NCBI GenBank assembly: GCA_030620095.1
Contig: JAUTXW010000881.1
Span: forward strand, 1-64,000
Source: Kuschelorhynchus macadamiae
Lineage: Eukaryota; Arthropoda; Insecta; Coleoptera; Curculionidae
DNA length: 64,000 nt
Direction: 5' to 3'
This document shows, one piece after another, positions 1 to 8,526 of this stretch; position 1 is the first letter of the stretch; every line of letters begins with the position of its first letter. The notes beneath the pieces are model-generated. The model did not search any database and was not told where the DNA came from. It saw only the letters and a list, made by a program, of their open reading frames with translations. A program made the position numbers and the translations under genes.

Positions 1-299
1 GAAAACATATTTCACACTGTGTTACGCCAGGGGGATGATGAACATAAAAAACATTTTGGAAAAATAAAATAAAGAAGAATAAATTGAGATCTACTGATAG
101 TCATTAAAACAAATTAATAATTATATTCCAAATTTATTAACATTAAGCAGATACTTTCACCACGAAAGCAAAAGCAGTTGTAAAAAAATAACAATAAAAT
201 ACTTAATTTAAATATATGTAAAAGTTCATAAATAAGGATATTAATAATACTATATAAAATGTGTAGCTTGAAGACTTATTTTGAATGGTTACAATTATT
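1..299. other. non-coding left edge
   Basis: AT-rich sequence without a convincing open frame on either strand. The virus-like block to the right may continue past the window edge, and no terminal inverted repeat is visible here. Confidence 0.5.
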
Positions 300-573
300 C
301 GATTCCTATTTTTCCATAAACAGTTATTTAAATCACAATTCCTAGCAAATTTCTTATGCTCCACAATAGGATCATCATAACTTAACCAATCAAAATTTCA
401 ATACCACAATAAAAACATTTACAAATATCATTGATTGAAGTATAGTAAAAGCCAGCTCCAGCTAACACTTCTGGTCTCAATTTTCCTTTCCATTTTTTAA
501 AAGTGGAAAGTCGTTTTTCATATGTTTTAAAATAACTGTTATCAATTTCTTTGTCAAAAGTTTCTAAGCACAT
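300..573 (-). pseudogene. BIR-domain (IAP-like) gene, frameshifted
   Basis: The frame from the ATG at 573 reads into a baculovirus IAP repeat: an RLSTFKKW start, then LAGAGFYY, then the zinc-binding pair CFYC. It stops at about 382. The expected second half of the fold, including a D-P-x-x-E-H histidine ligand and the last cysteine, is encoded directly downstream (about 385-300) in the next frame, so a one-base indel near 385-395 breaks the gene. BIR domains bind caspases or other partners and occur in cellular IAPs and in insect DNA viruses. A full IAP usually carries further BIRs and a RING, and only one BIR is seen here. It lies 66 bp downstream of the polymerase stop, on the same strand. 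A sequencing error cannot be excluded. Domain identity is confident; the origin (viral or host capture) is inference. Confidence 0.75.
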
Positions 574-639
574 TTTGTGAAAGACTTATGAAGACTAACT
601 TTGGTTTCAAAAACAACAAATTTAAATACCTTATAATAT

Positions 640-3600
640 CTACATAAATATATCTAAATCTTCATGTTCTGCATTCCATTGATACAAAGCAATATCTTGG
701 TGTCCCCAAGCTAATGTATTAAAACTATAGGGAATTTTATACCGCTTATCATCTTCGGAACTCAAAGCCAATTTATTAATTAACTCTGTAAAAATTGTAT
801 GTTGTCTAGATCGAAAAACATACATTGAACAAAAGGTTTTAGAATGATTTTCAACAACATCTTTATAATGAATAAAATCCAACTGCTTTTTAATTGCACT
901 TTTTTTAACACCTTTTGCTTTTTTTGTTAAACTGTTTTCCGTTTTAATACAATATGCTTTTGCTCCAGTACCAAAGAAAGCAGTAATGGGTTCACCAGCA
1001 TATTCATCTTTGAATTTTCCTATAACTGACTTTGTAATAGGCATTTCATGAATATTATTAAATTCATAATTAGATGTGTCAAATTTGTGAATATTTTTTA
1101 TCATGTCAGAATAAATATTTGGAGTTGTGACTTCTAAAATGAACGAATCGGTATCGGTGTATAAAAGTGAAATATTTTCCTGATAAAGAGGTTTTAAAAA
1201 ATTATAAAAGAAATCATACATGACAGTTTTAGATATATCTAATATTGAGAAGCCTACATATATTGGTTTATTGTAAGTAACTTGAATCTTTTGCATTTGA
1301 ATAGCTACCAAGTTTTCAGAAAATATTGTTAAGTCCTTGAAATATGGTTTTGCAATTAAATTCTCAGCACCATCTTTTCTTCTATTTTTTTCCCACTCTG
1401 TAACAAGTCTTACGTCAATTCTCCTATCAACATTTTCCATAGTCTTGCCATAAATACTATTATTTGCCAACTTGTAAGTATTACGATCAAATTCATTCTT
1501 TGAATCATTTCTTAATCTTGAATTCAAGTCTATATATTTTTTCAACCAATCAGATTGAGAAAACTGTAAAACTCTATGAACTTTAGTTAACTTGAGTCCA
1601 TGTTCCAAACATTGTTTTAATAATTGATAGTGAATAACATATTTTGATTTATCATTTAAATTGGGTATTAATTTTATGCATTTAGAATTTGGCGGTTTAA
1701 AGTTTTCTGGACAAAACGGAAAATCGTTATGATAGGAATGTAGACTTGTAGGATATTCTAAATCAACTTCTAAAACATATCCCTTATTAGATTTTTTAGA
1801 AATATTCATAATATTTAAATCATTGATTTCTTTATCTGTTAACCAAACAAAATCTCCCGTTGGAATGTGCTGTGACATTGCATAACCATACAAATTTGTT
1901 GCATCATAATAAATTATGTATTTAGTTGGCTTTAAAGGATCAAAATTTAAAAGAAATGGGTTATTAGCTTCAGATTTTCTACAAATGCAAGAGCTCACAC
2001 CACCGCGAACGCTTTTTTTGAAAAAGTGTATCATATCTGGATCAGTTAACAATTCTAACTCTATTCCAGTATAACGCAAACACGCCTCCCAGGATAAACC
2101 TGGAAAAGTGTAAAAATGAGCTGGATCGAGCTTATATGTGGATAAACAAGTGCTTCTAAAATTTTCAAAAATATCTGCCAAAAGTAAAGTATCAGAGAGT
2201 AAGTAAACGTCGGAGTATTGACCAAGAGATTCACATTTAAACAATTGCCAAACCTTTACAGCTCTTTGGTATTCTGCATCACTGATGTGCTCATCCGTTA
2301 AAGTATTATAAAATTGGTCTTTCTGAGGTAAAGTTGTTTCTTCTAATTTTAAATAATCATCAATATAACTGTAAGGAAATACACCTTTTTGCCGAATAAG
2401 TTTAAATCTTTCTTCATCATTGAAAATTTTTTTTATTTCCTTACATTGTTCATCTTTTAAGCTTTCAGAGAGTTTTGATAAAGAATGGGATAGAAATTGA
2501 AAAGAATCAATAAACCTTAATGATATATTTTTTTTCTTAGCCTTTTGTGTCTTTTTATCAAAATAGTTATCCACATGAATAAGCTTTTCAAATGAAATAT
2601 ATTTTTCCTTGTTTTGTGCGATAACTGTTAGTTGTTCTTTGTTTAAGCATAATTTTTTAAGAAATAGATGAGAATCATAATTACGCAAATTATGCAATAT
2701 AACTGGAATAAAGTTAGGTATTCTGTAATTTATGTTGCAGAGTGAATGAGCTGGACCTCTATAAAGACCGGTTATATGACAATGATCTGCAACCCTGTCA
2801 TTTAAAAGAGGTTTATTACAAATATGACAAACTTTTTCATAGTTATGATAAATTTTGTCCAGTTCGTTCAAAGGGATCATTTTTTTAGGAGCCTTTAAAT
2901 ATTTATTGTATATGTTATACACATCTCTTTCTAAAGAATTTATAAATAATGTATCACAATTTTGACCTCTATATTTTTCAAATTTAGAATAATTATCGTC
3001 GAAGGAACATTTAATGTAATAGGCAAATGAATGTGGAATATGTTCATATTGTTTTAAGGTGTATGAAGTATTAGGATTTTTATCAACATTGTCATTATTT
3101 AAAGGCTTTAAAATGCATTCAAAATCTGCATACACCACGAAAGGAACTTTCATTTGTTTATGATAATTTACAAATTTCAAAATATTATCATATGAATAGT
3201 TTCCAAACTTATCTTTTATTAATTCTTTAGAAGGTAGGTTAATTCGTAAATGATCACAATCATAGCTATTGTGTTGTAATAAATTTTCTTCTGTAGGGAA
3301 ATATTGTAAACAACCATCGCAAATATATTTTTTTCCGTGATGTTTAGAAATTTGTGCAGAAACTAGTTTTGATAAATCTTTAATATAGCAATAATGAAAA
3401 GTTTTTTCATCATCATCACTTATTAACAATAAATTGACATGTTGATTTTTTTTATTCGATGAATAATAAAGTGGACCAATTACTTCATACCCCTTTTTAG
3501 GATTTATAATTTCTAATCCATATACATTAATAGAAATGTTATTTTTTTCTTCAAAAATCTTAATGTTCTTTAGCAACATTGGAAATTCTATACCTGACAT

Positions 3601-3833
3601 ATCCAAAACAGAAGAGTAGTGTGGGTAGGATGAAGTTTCAAAATCTAATCCGCGTGGTTGGTGAAGAGCAGACACAACTGCCCAGGCGAAGCAAAAGTTG
3701 TCATCATTCCTAATGTTGATCACAGCTTGACGTCTCTTGATCTCTTGAGGAAGTTCGATAAAAGATGAGGCTCTCAGCGGATTGTGCTTGTTAACATTAA
3801 TTTCCAAATGAAGTAAATTCATCAAAGCCCATC
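640..3833 (-). CDS. polymerase exon 3 (exonuclease and polymerase domains)
   Basis: A single open frame of over 1060 codons carrying the third zinc finger, the exonuclease, the endonuclease VII-like motif and polymerase motifs A, B and C. The stop TAG is at 640-642. Confidence 0.88.
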
Positions 3834-4562
3834 CTGCAACGTAAAAATTAAAAAATTACTTTTTTTGTTGCTGTTGTAAAATCGAAAATAAATTCTTTAC
3901 CTGAATCTCTTTCTGCAAATTCGTCAGCTTTCTGGTCAATAATGGTGCAGATTTGCTCTAACAGTTCTTTTTTCTGATATCCCTGGCAAATGACTTGGAA
4001 CGGCGCATTAAAAGATTTGACATCATAGCTGTCGCTGCTGGGGTTAAAATAGAAACCGAACAGTTCCATATTTAGCTTGATACATTTATGTTTCTGCAGT
4101 TCTTGATCTATTAGATGTGCAATTTTGTATTCCAAATGTTGAAAATATTCTTTCACATTTATGAAGTTTTGGTGTGAGGAAATCCTATAAGATATTATTC
4201 GTTCCCTGAATGCTGACTTGATAATTTCAACACCTTCCTCCAAGCCTATTTTGGAATTGTTCTTGTGCACACTAGATCGAAGATGTCCACCCCATAGACT
4301 TTGGTTTATATTTTTCTTGCATTCTTTACAATATTTTACAATATTTGTAGAATCTATATAAATTAAGAAAAAAATATTTTACAAAATATAACATGAAAAA
4401 TAAAATGTTCTTACCTTTAACAAGCTTTGGTTTTTTCAACCAACTGTTGAGTTTTGTGGAATTTCCGTTAACATGTTTTTTAATATGTCGCAGTAAATTA
4501 TCCTTTCTAGTAAAGACTTTATTACATGTTACACACTTATGCATTTCTGAAGTTTTCTGCAT
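640..4562 (-). CDS. protein-primed family B DNA polymerase, Polinton/adintovirus-like, three exons
   Basis: Three exons (4562-4415, 4353-3901, 3833-640) joined by GT-AG introns of 61 and 67 bp keep one frame of 3795 nt, 1264 residues. The first part has a C2H2 finger (C10, C13, H26, H30) and a second CxxC...H...H unit (C58, C61, H73, H79). A third finger lies near residue 371. An exonuclease motif YADFEC is near 432. An endonuclease VII-like zinc motif (CHIC, then DHCH, then TG..RG..H..CN) is near 533. Polymerase motif A, YYDATNLYG, is near 842; motif B, KLANNSIYGK, near 986; motif C, YTDTDS, near 1093 with both catalytic aspartates present. This family copies linear DNA using a terminal-protein primer, as in Polintons, adintoviruses and bidnaviruses. 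No disabling change was found. The start could also be the ATG at 4544. Whether it serves an element or is domesticated is unknown. Confidence 0.88.
3834..3900 (-). other. polymerase intron 2 (67 bp)
   Basis: GT-AG intron with acceptor TTTTTACGTTGCAG. It carries an in-frame stop if unspliced, and removing it restores the family's continuous frame. Confidence 0.85.
3901..4353 (-). CDS. polymerase exon 2
   Basis: Encodes the second zinc-binding unit (CKEC then W..H then H) and a charged helical stretch common to the N-terminus of insect members of this family. Ends in phase 1 at GATTCAG|GTAAAG. Confidence 0.8.
4354..4414 (-). other. polymerase intron 1 (61 bp)
   Basis: GT-AG intron with donor GTAAGAA and a T-rich acceptor ending TATATAG. 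The downstream exon restores a second CxxC...H...H unit in frame, which supports the call. Confidence 0.8.
4415..4562 (-). CDS. polymerase exon 1 (C2H2 finger)
   Basis: Begins at an ATG with a second in-frame ATG six codons on, encodes the C2H2 finger, and ends in phase 1 at AAAG|GTAAGAA, a near-perfect donor. Confidence 0.75.
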
Positions 4563-4712
4563 AATAATAATAATAAAATTAATATTGTGCAATTCTATTT
4601 AGTTATAGTCAAATTTTGAAAAAAGCAATTGCATTTTTGAAGTTCTTTGTATAATAATAAAATTAATATTGTGCATTTTTATTTAGTTATAGTCAAATTT
4701 TGAAAAAAGCAA
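4541..4712. repeat. tandem duplication, about 90 bp, two copies
   Basis: Copy 1 begins at 4541 and copy 2 at 4631. Both start GCATTT.TGAAGTT and share a TTATTTAGTTATAGTCAAA block. Copy 1 includes the polymerase start codon region, so the polymerase leader has been duplicated. Confidence 0.85.
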
Positions 4713-4728
4713 TAGAAATTAATTGACT

Positions 4729-5631
4729 TTATGAATCCATTTCTTCAAATGAGTCAACTAATTTGTCAAAGGCCTGTTTAACATAATTCACCGTACTTTC
4801 GTCTCCCTTTTTAATTGTGATCAAATTAGTTAAATTTTGAATAGCGAAACCCAGACACTTAAGGTTTGCTATTTGTTTTTTATTTTTTTTATTAATTTTA
4901 AATTTTTTTTTAATGATAAATGATGGTTTCGAAATTGAATTTTGTTCAACTGGTGAATTATTAGGAGAAATATCCGAAGTTAAATTTGCATCAATTTGTT
5001 TTTCTTGCGGATCAGAATTTACAATAGCATATGGTGAATTAATAGAAGATATAGCCGAACTTAAATTTTGATCAATTTGTTTTTCTTGCGAATCAGAATT
5101 TACAATATCATATGGTGAATTAGTAGGACAAATAGCCAAACTTAAATTTTGATCAATTTGTTCTTCTTCCGAATCAGAATTTTCACTAAACAAAAAGGGA
5201 GAGCAAATTGGTCTCGGAGAATTAATTGGCGATTTTAATGTTAAATAATTTGGATTAGATTTTTGAAAACAAACAATATCCTCATAGCTAGAATTTTGAG
5301 TTTCGTCAATGTCATTCAGTTCTTTAAGAGTTTGTTTAGTTTTTGTTGTAATTAAGTCCGTTTTGTTGTCAATAATGTCATTAAGATCGTCAAGAGTTTG
5401 TTGTTGAGTAGCTGTAAATAAATATTTTTCGTTGTTGTGTTTGTTGGCATTATTCTGAACTTGGCTATTGTAAATAATTTCATTCAAGTCCTGAATAGTT
5501 TGTTGTTGACTAGTTGTAAATACTTCTGTTTCATTGTTTTGTTGGTTTGCAAAATTTTGCATTTGAGTACATGTGTATAAGTCAAAGTCATTGTCAATTA
5601 TTTTGCTACTCGATGCCAAAAAATTGTCCAT
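4729..5631 (-). CDS. uncharacterised 300-residue protein with internal repeats
   Basis: I do not recognise this protein. It starts at the ATG at 5631; the open frame extends further upstream without a better start. Residues 35-110 hold three units of the form QQQT..DLN.II. Residues 150-228 hold three units of about 31 residues around SD.QEKQID.NL and NSPY.IV, rich in acidic and Ser-Pro sites. A lysine-rich patch (about 240-253) could act as a nuclear localisation signal. The last 45 residues look helical. No membrane segment is seen in the ATG-started form. It lies directly upstream of the polymerase on the same strand. The layout (acidic repeats, basic patch, helical tail) would suit a DNA-linked or scaffold phosphoprotein, but that is inference. 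Confidence 0.65.
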   Translation of the reverse strand: MDNFLASSSKIIDNDFDLYTCTQMQNFANQQNNETEVFTTSQQQTIQDLNEIIYNSQVQNNANKHNNEKYLFTATQQQTLDDLNDIIDNKTDLITTKTKQTLKELNDIDETQNSSYEDIVCFQKSNPNYLTLKSPINSPRPICSPFLFSENSDSEEEQIDQNLSLAICPTNSPYDIVNSDSQEKQIDQNLSSAISSINSPYAIVNSDPQEKQIDANLTSDISPNNSPVEQNSISKPSFIIKKKFKINKKNKKQIANLKCLGFAIQNLTNLITIKKGDESTVNYVKQAFDKLVDSFEEMDS

Positions 5632-5842
5632 TATGAAAAAAATCGTAATAACAAATAAAAATGCCACAAATGTACATAAAAATGTCACCAATATATATAT
5701 AAAAATTAAATCTTGCCAAATAAAAATGTTAGAAATAAAAATAAAAATTTACCAAATAGACACAATGTAAACACCAGAAAACTCGCGAGCTCTGCACAGT
5801 GTGAATGCAGAAATCAATTGCATTCGTCTCTTCGCTGAGGCG

Positions 5843-5850
5843 ATTTTATA
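5843..5850 (-). promoter_or_regulatory. candidate TATA box for the minus-strand genes
   Basis: TATAAAAT on the minus strand, about 215 bp before the ATG at 5631. This is the only good TATA match between the divergent spacer and that ATG apart from an AT-repeat at about 5691-5700. No clear initiator was found. Confidence 0.4.
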
Positions 5851-5933
5851 TGCAAAAGTTAATCACATGTGTCCTACTTAAAGTTGAACGACAATCTCTA
5901 AAAACCACTTTCCCAAGCCGATCAACAACCTTA

Positions 5934-5965
5934 CCCCCTCCCCCCCCCCCCTCCCCCCCCCCCCC
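5934..5965. repeat. poly-C tract
   Basis: Nearly uninterrupted C on the plus strand (G on the minus strand) within AT-rich DNA. The G-strand could form quadruplexes. Confidence 0.9.
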
Positions 5966-6022
5966 GGACCCCTGAATTTCCGAGACTCAAATCCCTGTTC
6001 CCCAATTTCGGGCTACCCTCTT

Positions 6023-6080
6023 CAGGTTAAGTTAAGTTAGGTTAGGTTAGGTTAGGTTAGGTTAGGTTAGGTTAGGTTAG
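6023..6080 (+). repeat. interstitial (TTAGG)n telomere-type array
   Basis: Nine perfect GTTAG units (6036-6080), preceded by degenerate GTTAA units. TTAGG is the ancestral insect telomere repeat. The array ends abruptly in ATTAAAAAAG and a purine-only tract. Confidence 0.9.
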
Positions 6081-6084
6081 ATTA

Positions 6085-6354
6085 AAAAAGAAGAAAAGAA
6101 AAAAGGAGAAGGAAAGAAAAAGAAGAAGGAAGGAAAAAGGAGAAGGAAGGAAAAAGGAGAAGGAAGGAAAAAGGAGAAACATATAAAAAAGAGAAAGAAG
6201 GAAGGGAGAGAAAGAAGATAAGGTGAGGGTGAGGGGGGGTTTAAGGGGGGTCTCCCCCTTATGGGGGGTTGGCGGAGCGGGGAGGGGGCGAAGCCCCCCC
6301 CCCCCCCCCGAGGAAACTGACAGGGAAAGGGACAGCGAAAAAAAAAAAAAAAAA
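6085..6354. repeat. purine tract followed by G/C homopolymer tracts and poly-A
   Basis: About 150 bp of almost pure A/G built from GAAGGAAAAAGGA-like units, then G-runs, a C-run at 6294-6309, and a poly-A run at about 6338-6354. Open frames crossing it are compositional and not taken as genes. Confidence 0.85.
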
Positions 6355-6393
6355 CTTAAGTATTGCAGGTAGTAAAAGTGGTGGTCGATGGGA

Positions 6394-6399
6394 TATATA
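6394..6399 (+). promoter_or_regulatory. candidate TATA box of the acidic Cys-rich gene
   Basis: GATATATAC, with TCATAC (an initiator-like match) about 30 bp downstream and the ATG at 6528. The spacing suits an arthropod core promoter. Confidence 0.45.
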
Positions 6400-6527
6400 C
6401 TTAAGAACATCCACTCGACGATCATACAGTATCATTCGCTGTAATATCAGTTGTCGATATTATTTATAAGCTATAACCAAAATTGTTTTTTATCAAATAT
6501 ATCTATCTAAATCTAAAGCTCCTAACG

Positions 6528-7145
6528 ATGGCAGAAAATATGATTGGAAACGCTGACCAAATTGAAGAAAATAATGTGGAGAACGCCGCTCAAATTGAAG
6601 AAAGAGAAGAAATTTTTATTAACTTGGAAGGCGATTCCATCACTTATAAACATTCATTTTTGGACAAATCATCTAGGCTTGTTAGAAGATCATTCTTGTT
6701 TAACATCGACATTAATTATATTGAGGAGGAAGAAGAAGAGATGGAGGAAGATGATCAGGAAATTGACGAAGGAGTGGACATGGATGGACAACTGCTAAAT
6801 TTAGGAACCGAGGCTGACGTAAAAGTAAGCAAGTTTAGGGCTAGTGAATTATTTAATAATTTTGAAGAAAAAGATGTATGTGTTATACAAAGCTACTCTA
6901 AAATTGAAAGTCGAAGACTAGGAACATTTGCTATTTGCCTTCCTTGTAGTGCAATTCACATGAGATATTTACGGAGAGGGGAGTCCGATCATGTGAGCTG
7001 CCACTACAAAAGAGCTTATGTTGTTAGTGCTTCTGATTTACATTGTGCTATTTGTAGGATACATCTTTTTCTACTAATTCCTGAACATGCTTGCTTTTAC
7101 TGCAATAAAAATGAAAAAAAAAGAGATAGAAGATTATGTTGTTAA
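6528..7145 (+). CDS. acidic, cysteine-rich putative zinc-binding protein
   Basis: 205 residues from the ATG at 6528, which follows AACG. I do not recognise the family. The N-terminal 30 residues are Glu/Asn-rich with a short duplication (NA.QIEE twice). Residues 65-82 are a run of Glu/Asp. The C-terminal half carries CLPC (137-140), SCH (157-159), CAIC (173-176) and HACFYC (187-192), a spacing that suggests two zinc sites, then a basic tail. An acidic segment with a zinc module is typical of a regulatory protein acting through protein or DNA contacts, but the role is unknown. It is transcribed away from the minus-strand polymerase genes across the TTAGG/purine spacer. A polyadenylation signal lies only about nine bases past the stop. 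Confidence 0.65.
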   Translation: MAENMIGNADQIEENNVENAAQIEEREEIFINLEGDSITYKHSFLDKSSRLVRRSFLFNIDINYIEEEEEEMEEDDQEIDEGVDMDGQLLNLGTEADVKVSKFRASELFNNFEEKDVCVIQSYSKIESRRLGTFAICLPCSAIHMRYLRRGESDHVSCHYKRAYVVSASDLHCAICRIHLFLLIPEHACFYCNKNEKKRDRRLCC

Positions 7146-7322
7146 ATATTAATAATAAACATAGTTTGTAAAGGTGATGTGTAGATTATTTCAACAATAT
7201 TAATTTTAAATATAGGTTATAAACGTAATGGGTAGATAATGTCAAAAATATTAATTTTAAACATAAATTGTAAAGATAATAAGTAGAATACGTCAACAAT
7301 ATTAATTTTAAAAAATGTCAAC
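7145..7322 (+). repeat. 51-bp tandem repeat, about 3.4 copies
   Basis: Units start AATATTAAT at 7145, 7196, 7247 and 7298, giving an exact 51-bp period, and each contains TAAAG.TAAT..GTAGA and GTCAA. The first unit overlaps the stop region of the preceding gene. Confidence 0.88.
7154..7159 (+). promoter_or_regulatory. polyadenylation signal AATAAA
   Basis: Canonical hexamer a few bases after the stop codon at 7143-7145, inside the first unit of the 51-bp tandem repeat. Confidence 0.55.
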
Positions 7323-7874
7323 TGTTACTATAAGCGGTTATATATTTTCAGTGCTATATGCAAAATACTTCTTTTTATTCTAACATCTGACACTGTATTT
7401 CTAAATGAAATAGCTAATCATATGTAAAAAAGTGTCGATTATGTCAACTGCTACTAGAAGCACTCATATAACATTTTGTTAACGCTTGTTTCTGTATTCA
7501 ATTGAGTTTTCTCTTACTTGATGCAAATTATATTAATATTATTAGTATAATTAAAAAGTAGTAGATTAGGCTATGCCGGTCCGACAATCAAAACCGTCAT
7601 TTTTACATGTAAATTCCCATAAGAAAATTTAAGCTTCCATTTGCAAAAGTGGTGCCATTTTAGGGCGTGGCACTTTTTGTGTAAACCCATAACAATTGTT
7701 TTGTTATGTAATGTGAAAATTAGTATGTATTAAAAAACTTGTTAGATCATTGTTGTCGTTTCAATATAGGAAAAGGAAAAAATGTGTGTCAATTATTATA
7801 TATATTTACATTTACTTTTTTTTACAAAATTATTTGTTACCAGAGTTTTCACAAACACAAATTATAAAAAAATA
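7323..7874. other. non-coding spacer
   Basis: No gene seen. A 35-bp motif starting ATGTCAACTG occurs at about 7315 and again at about 7447. A short hairpin-prone stretch lies near 7600-7700. Confidence 0.5.
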
Positions 7875-8267
7875 TTATCCTCTTTTTAAAATTACAACAA
7901 AATGATGTCTAATTACATCTTTGAAGATTTGTACCAAATAGTAATATCTAGTGCGACATACAGGACAATTGTTTACCATTATAGAACAACCATTTTCATC
8001 ATTCCATCTTAAAATACATTTTAAACAAAAAATGTGGGAACATGTATTTGGTCTACATGAATCATAATATTCGATTATTTCAAAACAAATAGCACAAAAC
8101 ACTTTTTTCTCTTCACTCTCAGTTTTATTCAAATTTTTTAAAACAATCCCATTATTTTCTTCTCGAACTAATGGTATATTTTCTTCTTGAACTCCTGGTA
8201 TAATTTCTTCGAGGCTAATTGTCTGAAGCGGAATGGATCGATTTCTTTCTCCAACTGATTCACTCAT
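7875..8267 (-). CDS. stand-alone C3HC4 RING-finger protein (putative E3 ubiquitin ligase)
   Basis: 130 residues. The C-terminal half is a clean RING: C58xxC61, C76-x-H78, C81xxC84, C101xxC104, with bulky residues where E2 contacts normally sit. The N-terminal 55 residues are acidic and carry a short duplication (IPGVQEEN / IPLVREEN). RING proteins of this size act as E3 ligases or viral ubiquitin modifiers. Small free-standing RING genes are common in insect DNA viruses, and RING plus BIR is the classic IAP pairing, here split across separate genes in the same block. A TATAAATA box lies about 100 bp upstream. The frame is intact. The substrate is unknown. Confidence 0.8.
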   Translation of the reverse strand: MSESVGERNRSIPLQTISLEEIIPGVQEENIPLVREENNGIVLKNLNKTESEEKKVFCAICFEIIEYYDSCRPNTCSHIFCLKCILRWNDENGCSIMVNNCPVCRTRYYYLVQIFKDVIRHHFVVILKRG

Positions 8268-8363
8268 TTTATTTTAATATTATTATTAATAGATTTATTC
8301 AACAGATTTTTTTCTTTTAACAGTCACTCGTACCTTAACATACTAAAATGATCTTGATGCACC

Positions 8364-8371
8364 TATTTATA
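8364..8371 (-). promoter_or_regulatory. TATA box of the RING gene
   Basis: TATAAATA on the minus strand, about 100 bp upstream of the ATG at 8267, leaving a leader of roughly 70-80 bases. Confidence 0.5.
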
Positions 8372-8526
8372 AGACTTAAGAATGCAAAATCAAATGTGGG
8401 AGAACAAAGAGAAAAAATTAAAAATATGATGCGAATGAGAATAAAAGGGGAGGAAGTTAAGAATGAGGGACATGAGAGAGAGGAAGAGGAGGAGGAGGAG
8501 GCGCTCCCCTATTATAACTACTGTCC

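Noticed and set aside
6072..6425. Minus-strand 117-codon frame over the purine/G-C tracts
   Set aside because: It is pure low complexity (Phe/Ser/Leu/Pro runs) caused by the purine and homopolymer tracts.
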